Positions 14,242 to 21,699 are shown, counted from the stretch's first letter. The stretch: 21,699 nucleotides of DNA from Clostridiales bacterium (GCA_014799485.1 JAAVHY010000009.1:1-21699); one strand, 5' to 3'. Notes: generated by a model not told the origin, from the letters alone. A program made the numbers and translations.

Positions 14242-15141
14242 TTAGTCGCCGCTTCCCGCCAAGTCAAGGAGCTTCCGCATCCGGTGGTTAAAGGCCGACT
14301 TGCTCACCGCCGGCTCACACAGCGCCCCCAGCTGGCCCAGGTTCAGCTCCGGGTTTTCCATTCTCAGCCGCGCCGCCTCCTTGAGCTTGTCCGGCAGGGC
14401 GTCCAGCCGCCCCGATCCCCGCAGGCGCTCAATGGCGGCCAGCTGTTCCCGGGCCGCCGCCACCGTCTTGTCCAGGTTGGCGCTGTCGCAGTTCACCTGA
14501 CGGTTCACCCGGCCCTGCAAATCCCGCTCCAGCTTGGCGTTCATCACCCCCATGGCGGACACCGGGGCCCCCAGGAAGGTGAGAAAATCCTCAATATGGT
14601 CGGATTGCTTGAAATAAATCACATGATTTCCTTTGCGGTCGGTCTCCTTGGGCTCGAAGCCCGCCTCCCGCAGCAGGGCGGGCAGCTCCCGGCCCACATG
14701 GTAGTGGGAGGTGGCCAGCTCCAGGTGGTAGCCCTTCATGGGGTCGGTCACCGAGCCCCCCGCCAGGAACGCCCCCCGGAGGAACGCGGTGCGGCAGTGC
14801 TCCTCCTCCAGCATGGCCAGGTTGATGTGCAGGGACACCGAGCCGTCCCACTCCAGATCAAAGGCGTCGAAAATGGCCCTCAGCTTGGCCGGACTTTCGA
14901 TGAGGAAGGCGCCCTTCCCCTCCCCCGGCTCCGGGGCCTGGTCGAAGGACACCTTGAACGCCTTGCGGAACAGGACGGGCAGCCGCTCCTTCAGCCCGGA
15001 GCATTCGGTGACGATCCTGGCCTGACGGGGGTGGAACGCGCCGCAGAACAGCAGGATGCCGTAGGCCTCCGCCTGGGCGCAGCACTTGCGGCTCACCGCG
15101 GGGCGGCACAGCTCCTGCTTCACATCGGCGGAAAAGGCCAC
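14242..15141 (-). CDS. whiA: DNA-binding protein WhiA
   Basis: WhiA is a DNA-binding protein linked to sporulation in actinobacteria and to division and chromosome segregation in firmicutes. The 299 residues match the family in length and order. An N-terminal LAGLIDADG-like fold contains the relic motif FLAGGSV in RGAFLAGGSVTDPMKGYHLE. A C-terminal helix-turn-helix region ends with LGALCEPAVSKSAFNHRMRK. The start is GTG 15141, with a GGGGGGAG ribosome site about five bases upstream. It follows yvcK after a 61-base gap that contains a strong hairpin. Identification is firm. Confidence 0.95.
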   Translation of the reverse strand: MAFSADVKQELCRPAVSRKCCAQAEAYGILLFCGAFHPRQARIVTECSGLKERLPVLFRKAFKVSFDQAPEPGEGKGAFLIESPAKLRAIFDAFDLEWDGSVSLHINLAMLEEEHCRTAFLRGAFLAGGSVTDPMKGYHLELATSHYHVGRELPALLREAGFEPKETDRKGNHVIYFKQSDHIEDFLTFLGAPVSAMGVMNAKLERDLQGRVNRQVNCDSANLDKTVAAAREQLAAIERLRGSGRLDALPDKLKEAARLRMENPELNLGQLGALCEPAVSKSAFNHRMRKLLDLAGSGD

Positions 15142-15168
15142 GGTACTCCCCCCCTAAATAATTCTCTC

Positions 15169-15199
15169 GTATTTCCCGCCCCTGCGGGGCGGGAAATAC
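15169..15199 (-). other. Perfect 14-bp stem-loop between yvcK and whiA
   Basis: GTATTTCCCGCCCC and GGGGCGGGAAATAC pair fully around a three-base loop. In the direction of transcription the hairpin is followed by GAGAGAATTATTTAGG and then the whiA ribosome site. There is no T-run, so full termination is unlikely. It may be an RNA-processing or stabilising element, or an attenuator that lowers whiA-dnaE-cls expression. Confidence 0.75.
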
Positions 15200-15202
15200 T
15201 GT

Positions 15203-16201
15203 TTAAAAGATTTTCGTGTCGGCCCGCTGATGGTACAGCTCCACCACCGCCCGGGCCACCTTCTCCCCGGCGTGGCGGGCATAGCCGCAGTCCATGTCCA
15301 TCAGGGGGCGGTAGACCACCTCCGCCCCCAGCAGCTCCATCTCCCGGCGGTCCACCTCCATGGGCTCCGCGTCCTCCGCGGAGTAGCGCTCCAGCAGCTC
15401 CCGGCTGATGGGGTCGGAATTGCACAGGCACAGGTCCACCAGTCCCGGCCCGCCGTGCTCCAGCAGGGCGGACACGTGATCCTGGGCGGTCATGCCCTCG
15501 GTCTCGCCGTCCTGGGTCATGATGTTGCACACATAGATCTTCAAGGCGGGGCTGTCCGAGATGGCCTCGGAGACGCCGTCCACCAGCAGGTTGGGGATCA
15601 CGCTGGTGTACAGGCTCCCCGGCCCCAGCAGGATGACCTCCGCCCGGCGGATGGCGTCCAGGGCGGCGGGCAGCGCCGGGGTGTGCTCCGGCAGCAGACG
15701 GACGTGGTGGATGCGGCAGTTCTGCTCCTTTTTGGCGGCGGATATCTTGGACTCCCCGCACACGCTGGAGCCGTTTTCAAAGCTGGCCTCCAATTGCACG
15801 TTGGCATTTGTCACAGGCAGGATACGCCCCGTGATCGCCAAGACCTCGCTCATCCGGGCCACCGCCTGGTCGAAGGAGGGGGAGATGCCGTCCAGCGCCG
15901 CCAGCAGCAGGTTGCCAAACGCCTGCCCCGCCAGCCGCCCATCGGGGAAGCGGTAGGCCAGCAGCTGCTGCATCAGCGATTCCGTGTCCGCCAGCGCCTC
16001 CATGCAGTTGCGGATGTCGCCGGGGGGCGGCATCCCCAGATCCTCCCGGAGCACCCCGGAGCCGCCGCCGTCGTCCGCCACGGTGACGATGGCGGTGAGG
16101 TCGTCGGTATATAATTTCAGTCCCCTCAGGATGGCGGACAGGCCGTGCCCGCCGCCCAGGGCCACGATGGCGGGCCCCTTTCGCCGTTTCAGCTCGCCCA
16201 T
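15203..16201 (-). CDS. yvcK: Gluconeogenesis factor, YvcK/CofD-like family
   Basis: YvcK binds UDP-sugars in Bacillus subtilis and is needed for growth on gluconeogenic carbon sources and for normal cell-wall synthesis; a precise reaction is not established. The 332 residues show the glycine-rich ALGGGHGLS motif near 14-22, ADDGGGSGVLREDLG near 42-56, and PPPGDIRNCM just after. These are typical of this CofD-related family. Length agrees with the short firmicute form with no extra N-terminal membrane part. It starts four bases after the rapZ stop, indicating coupled translation. Its place between rapZ and whiA is the standard arrangement. Confidence 0.94.
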   Translation of the reverse strand: MGELKRRKGPAIVALGGGHGLSAILRGLKLYTDDLTAIVTVADDGGGSGVLREDLGMPPPGDIRNCMEALADTESLMQQLLAYRFPDGRLAGQAFGNLLLAALDGISPSFDQAVARMSEVLAITGRILPVTNANVQLEASFENGSSVCGESKISAAKKEQNCRIHHVRLLPEHTPALPAALDAIRRAEVILLGPGSLYTSVIPNLLVDGVSEAISDSPALKIYVCNIMTQDGETEGMTAQDHVSALLEHGGPGLVDLCLCNSDPISRELLERYSAEDAEPMEVDRREMELLGAEVVYRPLMDMDCGYARHAGEKVARAVVELYHQRADTKIF

Positions 16202-16205
16202 GGGG

Positions 16206-17069
16206 TCACGCCCTCGTCATGTCCCGGTGGGTCTCGCCGGCGGCGTAGCCCAGGCCCTGGATGTACTCGGTGAGGGCGTGGGTCACCGCCACCGAGCGGT
16301 GGCGCCCCCCGGTACAGCCCACGGCAATGACCAGGGCGCTTTTGCCCTCCTCCACGAAGTGGGGCAGCAAAAAGTCCACCATCCCCCGCAACCGCTCCAT
16401 CAGCTCCTGGGCGGTGGGGTTGGCGAATACATAGTCCGCCACCCCTTTGTCCAGCCCCGTCTGGGGGCGCAGCTCCTCCACATAGAAGGGGTTGGGCAGG
16501 AAGCGCACATCGAACACCAGGTCCGCTTCCAGGGGCAGGCCGTATTTGAAGCCGAAGGAGGTGACGGTGACGCTCATCTCGCTCACGCTTTTGCGGTTGG
16601 GGGCAAACATATCCAGCACCTGCCCCCGGAGCTTGCGCACCGGCAGGGAGGTGGTGGTGATCACGTAGTCCGCGTGGGCGCGCACCGGCTCCATGGCGAA
16701 GCGCTCCCGCTCCACCGCTTTGGACAGGCTGCCCGTCTCCCCCATCAGGGGGTGGCTGCGGCGGGTCTCCTTGTAGCGCTTGATGACGGTGGCGTCGTCC
16801 GCGTCCACAAACAGCACCTTGTATTGGAACTCCATCCCCTTCAGGGCGTCCATGGCTTCGAACAGGCCGTCAAAGTTCTCCCCGCCCCGGATGTCGCACA
16901 CCATGGCCACCCGCTCATAGGAGCCGGTGCCCGCCAGACACACCTCGGCAAACTTGGGGATGAGCACCGGGGGCAGGTTGTCCACACAGAAAAAGCCGCT
17001 GTCCTCCAAAATGGACATGACGGTGGACTTGCCCGCCCCGGACAGCCCCGACACGATCAGAAATTCCAT
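16206..17069 (-). CDS. rapZ: RapZ/YvcJ family nucleotide-binding protein
   Basis: This P-loop protein family includes the RNase adapter RapZ, which controls glmS mRNA in E. coli, and YvcJ in Bacillus, which affects competence. The 287 residues match the usual length. The Walker A motif GLSGAGKS covers residues 8-15. VLFVDADD lies near 100. The C-terminal GCTGGRHRSV signature is at about 248-257. ATG 17069 overlaps the end of murB by 13 bases and has GGAGG about seven bases upstream, inside murB. Whether it acts on RNA in this organism cannot be read from the sequence. Confidence 0.94.
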   Translation of the reverse strand: MEFLIVSGLSGAGKSTVMSILEDSGFFCVDNLPPVLIPKFAEVCLAGTGSYERVAMVCDIRGGENFDGLFEAMDALKGMEFQYKVLFVDADDATVIKRYKETRRSHPLMGETGSLSKAVERERFAMEPVRAHADYVITTTSLPVRKLRGQVLDMFAPNRKSVSEMSVTVTSFGFKYGLPLEADLVFDVRFLPNPFYVEELRPQTGLDKGVADYVFANPTAQELMERLRGMVDFLLPHFVEEGKSALVIAVGCTGGRHRSVAVTHALTEYIQGLGYAAGETHRDMTRA

Positions 17070-18037
17070 CCTTCTCCCTCCATTCCCAGGTAACGCACTT
17101 CGGGCTCCAATGTCACGCCCGTCTCTTGGAACACCCGCTCCCGCACCTGGGCCATCAGCGTTACGATATCACGGCAGGTCGCCCCGCCTTTGTTGACGAT
17201 GAATCCCGCGTGCTTCTCCGACACCTGGGCTCCGCCCACCGTCAGGCCCTTCAGCCCGCACTGGTCAATGAGGGCGGCGGCGTAGACAGGCTGCCCGTCC
17301 ACCGGGGCCGGGCGCTTGAAGGTGCTGCCCGCGCTGGGGTATTCCAGCGGCTGCTTCTCCCGCCGCCGCTGGGCAAAGTCATCCATTTTGGCCTTGATTT
17401 CCACGGGGTCCCCTGGCACCAGGGAGAAGCAGGCCCGAAGGATGAAGTCGTCCTGCTCCTGATAGACACTGTGGCGGTAGGAAAACTGCGGATCGATGTT
17501 CTCTCGGGCAAACTCCTCCGGCGGCAGGGACACGGACGCCACACTGGATACCACCTGGCCCATCTCCCCGCCGTAGGCCCCGGCGTTCATGTACACGCCG
17601 CCCCCCACGCTGCCGGGGATGCCGTGGGCAAATTCCAGCCCGGTGAGGCCGCACTCCAACGCGAAATTGGCCAGCCGCGCCAGGGACACCCCGCTCCCGG
17701 CTTGGATGGTGCGGTGGCCGGGCCACTGCCACTCCTCCTCTTCCAACAGCTCCAGCCGGTCCAGGCCGTCGCAGGACTTCATCACCAGCAGGTCCGCGCC
17801 CTGGTCGGACACCAGCAGATTGGATCCCTTGCCCATGAAAAAGGGACGCACGCCGAATTCCAGGCAGGAGACGGACAAAATCTGACTGGCCTCCTCGATG
17901 TTTTTCGGCAGGGCCATCAGGGGCACCGGCCCGCCCACCTTGAAGGTGGTATGGCGGCTCATGGGCTCGTCCCGGCGCAGCTCCAGGGACGGCGCCTGTT
18001 CGCGCAGGCGGTCATATAAGGCGTTCCAGTTCATCAT
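17057..18037 (-). CDS. murB: UDP-N-acetylenolpyruvoylglucosamine reductase
   Basis: MurB uses NADPH and FAD to reduce UDP-GlcNAc-enolpyruvate to UDP-MurNAc in the cytoplasmic pathway of peptidoglycan synthesis. FAD-binding motifs are HTTFKVGGP, MGKGSNLLVSD and GIPGSVGGGVYMNAGAYGGEM's core. The catalytic Ser is S238 in SAGSTFKRP, and the C-terminal Glu lies in LEPEVRYLG. The start is set at ATG 18037, with the adjacent ATG 18034 as an alternative. GGAGG (18042-18046) is well placed for these, while an upstream ATG at 18058 lies before that site. The product is 326 residues. It is the first gene of the operon and overlaps rapZ. Confidence 0.95.
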   Translation of the reverse strand: MMNWNALYDRLREQAPSLELRRDEPMSRHTTFKVGGPVPLMALPKNIEEASQILSVSCLEFGVRPFFMGKGSNLLVSDQGADLLVMKSCDGLDRLELLEEEEWQWPGHRTIQAGSGVSLARLANFALECGLTGLEFAHGIPGSVGGGVYMNAGAYGGEMGQVVSSVASVSLPPEEFARENIDPQFSYRHSVYQEQDDFILRACFSLVPGDPVEIKAKMDDFAQRRREKQPLEYPSAGSTFKRPAPVDGQPVYAAALIDQCGLKGLTVGGAQVSEKHAGFIVNKGGATCRDIVTLMAQVRERVFQETGVTLEPEVRYLGMEGEGWNF

Positions 18038-18071
18038 AGGGGCCTCCAGTGCGTCCATCGTATTTTTTGTT

Positions 18072-18077
18072 ATTTTA
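18072..18077 (-). promoter_or_regulatory. Extended -10 promoter of the murB operon
   Basis: On the minus strand TGG precedes TAAAAT, a TGnTAnAAT extended -10 element in an AT-rich island. The -35 region (about TTCTCT, 17 bases upstream) is weak, as is common with extended -10 promoters. Transcription would start near 18065, giving a short leader before ATG 18037. Confidence 0.55.
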
Positions 18078-18111
18078 CCACGTTTTCCCTTGAAAGAGAA
18101 TAGCCTTCACG

Positions 18112-18164
18112 AAAAATTAAGGAGCGGCGCCCGCCGCACGCCAAAGGCGGACAGCGGGCGCCGC
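18112..18164 (-). terminator. Terminator of the cysteine-rich protein gene
   Basis: GCGGGCGCCGC (18154-18164) and GCGGCGCCCGC (18124-18134) form an 11-bp GC-only stem. Its 19-base interior folds further (CGCC-AAA-GGCG). TTAATTTTT follows on the minus strand. It separates this gene from the murB operon. Confidence 0.85.
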
Positions 18165-18186
18165 GCGAACCTTGCCGCGGCGAAAG

Positions 18187-19023
18187 TCAATTGCCGCAGC
18201 AATAGCTCTTGGTCTCCTGGTAGCCCTCCGGAGGCGCGATGGTATTGGGGGGGAAGAACTCCTCGGTGGGGAACTGCACCTGACGGAAGATGGCGCAGGG
18301 GTCCTCCTCGCTGCCGCCGGTGCACTCCTTGCTGGGCATGCAGTAGTCGTAGGCGGGGATGAGCAGCTGGCTGTCCCGCTCCAGGCGGATGATGGAGAAC
18401 TGGCCCAGGGTGACGTACACCCGCCGGCCCTCGCCCCCCATGTTCAGCTCCCCGGGGAAGCAGCCCGCAATGCCCGCGGGCACCTCGGCCCCGTCGCCGC
18501 AGGCGCAGGCGGGCGGCTCGCAGGGATCGGACAGGCGCATGCTCAGGATGATGGGATCCACGGAGTTGACCACCGCCACGGGCAGGTTGGTGCTCATCAG
18601 GTTCTGCTCGTCCAGGTCGTCCGCCCGGCCGTTGGAGGAGAACACCTTGGCGCTGCCCTCGCTGCCAAACAGGATGGCCCGCTTGTCGAACACGGCCAGC
18701 CCGCAGATGGACACCGGCCGGGCCGCGCCCACGAAGGCATCGGCGGTCACCCGGTAGAAGTAGCGCACGTCTACGGTGAAGTAGCCCCGGTTGAAGCCCA
18801 CGGGCTCCACGTCGATGTAAGCGTACAGCAGCTCGGCCTGCCCGGCCTTCAAACTGATGGCCCGGTCGATGACGGCCTGGGAGCTGACGGTGGGATAGAG
18901 CCGCAAGTCCTCTACGCAGTCCTTGTCGCGGCAGCTGTCAAAGATCTTTCGGGTGTGGATGCACACGGCCTCGCGGATACCGGCGGCATCGGCGACGGAG
19001 CCCGGCTCGATGAAATCGGCCAT
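18187..19023 (-). CDS. Cysteine-rich protein of unknown function, 278 residues
   Basis: I do not recognise a named family. ATG 19023 is chosen because GGGAGGT sits eight or so bases upstream. Any longer start would run through the terminator of the upstream gene. The protein has no signal peptide or membrane segment. It holds 13 cysteines: C21, C31 and C36 in VCIHTRKIFDSCRDKDC, a DPCEPPACACGDG cluster, then YCMPSKEC, DPCAIF and a C-terminal YCCGN. The middle is rich in beta-strand patterns (ELLYAYIDVEP, YFTVDVRYFYRV). Many cysteines in a soluble beta-rich protein with a CC end could fit a spore-coat or metal-binding role, but this is a guess. It is a single-gene unit between two terminators. 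The gene call is firm and the function is not. Confidence 0.88.
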   Translation of the reverse strand: MADFIEPGSVADAAGIREAVCIHTRKIFDSCRDKDCVEDLRLYPTVSSQAVIDRAISLKAGQAELLYAYIDVEPVGFNRGYFTVDVRYFYRVTADAFVGAARPVSICGLAVFDKRAILFGSEGSAKVFSSNGRADDLDEQNLMSTNLPVAVVNSVDPIILSMRLSDPCEPPACACGDGAEVPAGIAGCFPGELNMGGEGRRVYVTLGQFSIIRLERDSQLLIPAYDYCMPSKECTGGSEEDPCAIFRQVQFPTEEFFPPNTIAPPEGYQETKSYCCGN

Positions 19024-19089
19024 ATTTGTACCTCCCGATTCATAGTTGATATGGAAGGGGCCAGGTATGGCGTTCCCCCTTCCACTCCC

Positions 19090-19118
19090 ATTGTATGCGG
19101 GGGGCCAAAGGGCGTGAA
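19090..19118 (-). promoter_or_regulatory. Candidate promoter of the cysteine-rich protein gene
   Basis: On the minus strand TTCACG (19113-19118) and TACAAT (19090-19095) are 17 bases apart. The -35 overlaps the T-run of the preceding terminator. The transcript start would be about 60 bases before ATG 19023. A sporulation-type promoter cannot be excluded. Confidence 0.35.
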
Positions 19119-19154
19119 AAAGAGGCGGCCGGGAACAAGCTCCCGCCGCCTCTT
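19116..19154 (-). terminator. Terminator of the MBOAT-SGNH-lipoprotein operon
   Basis: AAGAGGCGGCGGGA and TCCCGGCCGCCTCTT (minus strand, 19154 to 19120) form a 14-bp stem with a single bulged base and a short loop. TTTTT follows. It lies about 25 bases after the lipoprotein stop codon. Confidence 0.88.
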
Positions 19155-19177
19155 CCAATTTACGTCCCGCTTCCGGC

Positions 19178-19705
19178 TCACTCCGCCAGGTACTCGATGG
19201 AAATCACTTTGCCCCCATCCAGGATGAAGTTCAGCACAGTGCCACCCTTGCTGTAGCCCAGCAGCGTGTCCGCCTCTGTGTCGCTCTGCCCATAGGCGGC
19301 GGTGACGTCGTCCGCGGACGAGCCGATGTACAGCCCCTCCGGGGTGGTCACGCTGTCGTCGGTGAGGGCGATGGAGTTCACGTAGTCCTTCTCCCCGTCG
19401 GGCCGGGTGGTGATGACAAAGCCGGAATAGGTGTAGGTCTTGTCCAGCCCCTCAAAGGCGCAGGACTCCGCCTCAAAGTAGCTCTTGGGCTCCCCCAGGG
19501 CAGCAAGCACCTCCGCCATGTCCTGGTCGATGGTCACCGTGGCGTCCCCGCTCCGGAACACGTAGGCGGCGACCCCCGCCGGCTGGCTGGACTGCTGGGA
19601 CTGGTCGTCCCCGGGGGTCTTCCCCCCATCGTCCTTCCCGCCGCAGGCGGCGAGGCTGAACGCCAGCACCAGGGCCAGCGCCGTGCAAAACAGCTTCCGT
19701 TTCAT
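19178..19705 (-). CDS. Small secreted lipoprotein of unknown function
   Basis: The 175-residue protein starts at ATG 19705 with a classic lipoprotein signal MKRKLFCTALALVLAFSLAAC. The lipobox is LAAC with lipidated C21. A short D/Q/S-rich linker (about 25-42) leads to one small domain. The stretch LYIGSSADDVTAAYGQSD resembles the GxxxxDVxxxYG turn seen in SmpA/BamE-like and related firmicute lipoproteins, but the match is too loose to name. It starts 17 bases after the SGNH gene and shares its terminator, so it may act at the membrane surface with that pair. Longer in-frame starts upstream overlap the SGNH gene and lack a signal peptide. Confidence 0.85.
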   Translation of the reverse strand: MKRKLFCTALALVLAFSLAACGGKDDGGKTPGDDQSQQSSQPAGVAAYVFRSGDATVTIDQDMAEVLAALGEPKSYFEAESCAFEGLDKTYTYSGFVITTRPDGEKDYVNSIALTDDSVTTPEGLYIGSSADDVTAAYGQSDTEADTLLGYSKGGTVLNFILDGGKVISIEYLAE

Positions 19706-19722
19706 TCCAAATCCATCCTTTC

Positions 19723-20766
19723 TTATGTGGGCTGCTGTGCGGCCCATTCCGCCTCCAGCCGTGCCTTCCGGGCGGCGTAGGCGGCGCTTTTTTCGCTCCA
19801 AACGGCCCCGTAGGGCTGCTGGCCCCGGCGGTCCTCCACCGCGCAGTGCCCCGTCAGCCACTGGCCGAACCAGCGGGACAGCTTTTCCGCCCCGTAGAGG
19901 TTCAGGTGCAGGCCGTTGTCGTAGGTGTCCTGGGCGTAGTCGATGTCCATTTCATCGGCCAGCTCCAGGAAATTGAGGTACTCCAACCCACGCCGGGCGG
20001 CGTAGTCCTCGATCTGTTCCTCCCACTGACCGTACCAGTAGGGGTACAGGCTGGGCGCCTTGATGAGTACCAGCTGAACCCCGTGGGCTTCGCACAGGTC
20101 GGCCATCTTGTCCAGATAGTCCCAGCACGTCTGGGCGAAGGAGTAGTCCGCCAGGGGCCGCCCCTCGGGCACGTTCTCCGCCGGACGGACCTGGACGTTC
20201 ATCAGGTAGCCGCTGTCGGACACGATGTCCCGGCGGAACAGGTACTCCACGTCCTCCCCTCCCAGCTCGTTCCACCGGGAGTGGTAGCGCAGCAGGGGGA
20301 ACAGGTAGGACAGCAGGCTCTCCTCCTCCGTCATGGAGGCCCGGACGGCGGCCAGCTTCTGGGGGGACAGCTTCATCCCGTCCAGGTTCAGCCGGTTGTA
20401 CGCCTCGCTCTGGGGCTCGCCGTACTTCATAGACAGCACGTTGAACACCATCACCTTGGGCGTCTCGTATTTCAGCGTCTCTTCCATCATGTAGTAAGAC
20501 TGCCAGATGAGCTGCTGGGCGCTGCCCCGGATGTAGCTGGGGATGCCGTACTCCCGCCACAGCACGTCGGGGGAGAAGTTCTCATAAACCTCGCAGTCCC
20601 CGATGAACACCACGTCGTGGTTCGTCTCTTCTTTATAGTACTCGGCGATCAGCGCCCCCTCGGGGATCTCGCTCATGTACTTGGGCATGAACAGGGCGTT
20701 GAGCAGCCAGAACGCCAGCCCAAAGACCGCGCACCAGAGGGCGGCGGTACAGATTTTCTTTCGCAT
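19723..20766 (-). CDS. SGNH-like (AlgJ/DltD-type) partner protein of the MBOAT acyltransferase
   Basis: The 347-residue protein begins at ATG 20766, 13 bases after the MBOAT stop. It has one N-terminal membrane anchor (about 5-24) and an outside domain. The block I motif reads VVFIGDCEVYENFSP, where the usual GDS nucleophile is C58. The far end carries DNGLHLNLYG, with D283 and H287 as the likely Asp-His pair. Proteins of this kind take an acyl group delivered by an MBOAT channel and pass it to a surface glycan. Expected steps are inferred from AlgI/AlgJ and DltB/DltD type systems. Whether Cys at the nucleophile position is active or marks a non-enzymatic partner cannot be decided here. Confidence 0.8.
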   Translation of the reverse strand: MRKKICTAALWCAVFGLAFWLLNALFMPKYMSEIPEGALIAEYYKEETNHDVVFIGDCEVYENFSPDVLWREYGIPSYIRGSAQQLIWQSYYMMEETLKYETPKVMVFNVLSMKYGEPQSEAYNRLNLDGMKLSPQKLAAVRASMTEEESLLSYLFPLLRYHSRWNELGGEDVEYLFRRDIVSDSGYLMNVQVRPAENVPEGRPLADYSFAQTCWDYLDKMADLCEAHGVQLVLIKAPSLYPYWYGQWEEQIEDYAARRGLEYLNFLELADEMDIDYAQDTYDNGLHLNLYGAEKLSRWFGQWLTGHCAVEDRRGQQPYGAVWSEKSAAYAARKARLEAEWAAQQPT

Positions 20767-20779
20767 CCGCTCCGCCCCC

Positions 20780-21699
20780 TCAGAATTGGTTGTAGATGAA
20801 CTGGGTGGCGTCGAAGCCGATGCCGTACACCCCGAACACCAGGGTGAGCAGCACCAGCGCCACACAGCCGCCCCAGGCCAGCTGGGGGTGGTCACAGGTC
20901 AGCCGCTCCCGTACCGGCTCCCGCCGGCCCAGCAGGCTGCAAACCAGCATGGCCCCCGCGCCAACGGCGGCCACCAGCCAGTCCCCCGCGCCGATGCCCA
21001 GCTCCAGGAAGGAGCCGTCCCACAGCGCCTGGGGCCGGAGGGCGGTGAACACCGTCCCCAGCTGCCGGAAGGTGAGGGGCACGTCCCGGTACACGTCCAG
21101 CACCCGGATGATGCCCATGAGCCAGAAGGTGCGCATGACCTGCACAAGGTCCCAGCCCCGGCTCCCCTTCAGGCGGGGGAAGCGGGCGTGGAATTTGGCG
21201 TACAGCGGCTCAAGCTCCTGGGAGACGATGATGACGATGCCGTTGAGCAGGCCCCAGACGATGAAGTTCCAGCTGGCCCCATGCCACAGGCCGGTGACGA
21301 ACCACAAAATCAGGCTGCACGTGTGGACCGAGACGTGCTTGCCGAAGCGGCCGAAGCGGTTCCGGCACTTCTGGTGGAGCTTCAAAATGGGCTTGGACAC
21401 CGACATGGGGTAGAACAGGTAGTCCCGGAACCAGGTACCCATGGTGATGTGCCAGCGCCGCCAGTACTCCGCCGCGTTCTTGGAGAAGAAGGGGCGCTGG
21501 AAGTTCTCCGTCACCTTCACGCCCAGCATCTGGGCCGCGCCGATGGTGATGTCGATGCCGCCGGTGAAGTCGGCGTAGAGCTGGACGGCGTACAGGAAAA
21601 TCACCGCCAGCACGTACACCCCCGTGTACTGTCCCGGGTCGGACACCAGGGCCCGCAGGGGGATGGCCAGCCGGTCGGCCACGATCAGCTTTTTCGCCA
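20780..21699 (-). CDS. MBOAT family O-acyltransferase, N-terminal part beyond window edge
   Basis: About 305 residues of the C-terminal part are visible. The frame stays open through base 21699 (AKKLIVADRLA), matching the conserved KKxVIADRLA stretch in the middle of AlgI-like proteins, so GTG 21682 is not a real start. Signature motifs are EYWRRWHITMGTWFRDYLFYP's core and TGLWHGASWNF, with the presumed catalytic His codon at 21281-21283. Several hydrophobic segments follow to the C-terminus. These membrane proteins move acyl groups across the membrane to acylate alginate, teichoic acid or peptidoglycan. The substrate here is unknown. It leads a tight operon with the SGNH-like partner and a lipoprotein. 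Confidence 0.92.
   Translation of the reverse strand, partial: AKKLIVADRLAIPLRALVSDPGQYTGVYVLAVIFLYAVQLYADFTGGIDITIGAAQMLGVKVTENFQRPFFSKNAAEYWRRWHITMGTWFRDYLFYPMSVSKPILKLHQKCRNRFGRFGKHVSVHTCSLILWFVTGLWHGASWNFIVWGLLNGIVIIVSQELEPLYAKFHARFPRLKGSRGWDLVQVMRTFWLMGIIRVLDVYRDVPLTFRQLGTVFTALRPQALWDGSFLELGIGAGDWLVAAVGAGAMLVCSLLGRREPVRERLTCDHPQLAWGGCVALVLLTLVFGVYGIGFDATQFIYNQF

Noticed and set aside
19024..19158. Longer N-terminus of the cysteine-rich protein
   Set aside because: The extension would be encoded by the upstream terminator hairpin and promoter region, and the strong ribosome site sits before ATG 19023.
1..21699. Mobile element, tRNA, rRNA or phage genes
   Set aside because: No transposase, integrase, tRNA cloverleaf, rRNA sequence or phage structural motif was recognised anywhere in the window.

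Overview
The window is GC-rich DNA with Gram-positive features. It has strong Shine-Dalgarno sites and TG-extended -10 promoters, S-layer-homology (SLH) anchoring, and the conserved gene string murB-rapZ-yvcK-whiA-dnaE. These point to a low-to-moderately characterised clostridial gut bacterium, probably an Oscillospiraceae member of the Flavonifractor/Lawsonibacter/Intestinimonas kind. That placement is inferred from gene style only and has not been tested by any search.

Layout. Bases 1-555 (minus) hold the 5' part of an ECF-like sigma factor gene that runs off the left edge. A 293-base divergent intergenic region carries promoters for both directions. Bases 849-8966 (plus) encode one very large secreted protein of 2705 residues: signal peptide, acidic hexapeptide repeats, a duplicated beta-rich module, a degenerate and then an intact SGNH esterase domain, a GH33 sialidase with a full catalytic set, a string of Ig-like modules, a cadherin-like module, FIVAR helices and three SLH repeats. 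A perfect 19-bp terminator follows. Everything from 9158 to the right edge is on the minus strand.

Read in transcription order, the minus-strand block first has the end of an MBOAT acyltransferase, an SGNH-like partner protein and a small lipoprotein. These form a tight operon closed by a terminator at 19116-19154. Next is a monocistronic 278-residue cysteine-rich protein of unknown function, with its own terminator at 18112-18164. Last comes the housekeeping operon murB-rapZ-yvcK-whiA-dnaE-cls, driven by an extended -10 promoter near 18072.

How the genes work together. The large protein looks like a surface machine that removes O-acetyl groups from host sialic acids and then cleaves the sialic acid, held on the cell wall by SLH domains. 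The divergent sigma factor may respond to envelope or surface conditions, but no direct link is shown. The MBOAT/SGNH pair probably O-acylates a cell-surface glycan. The murB operon joins peptidoglycan precursor synthesis, carbon/envelope metabolism control (RapZ, YvcK), WhiA, replication (DnaE) and cardiolipin synthesis. The items most worth a second look are the esterase-sialidase fusion with its apparently dead SGNH copy, the cysteine-rich orphan, and the SGNH partner whose nucleophile position is cysteine.
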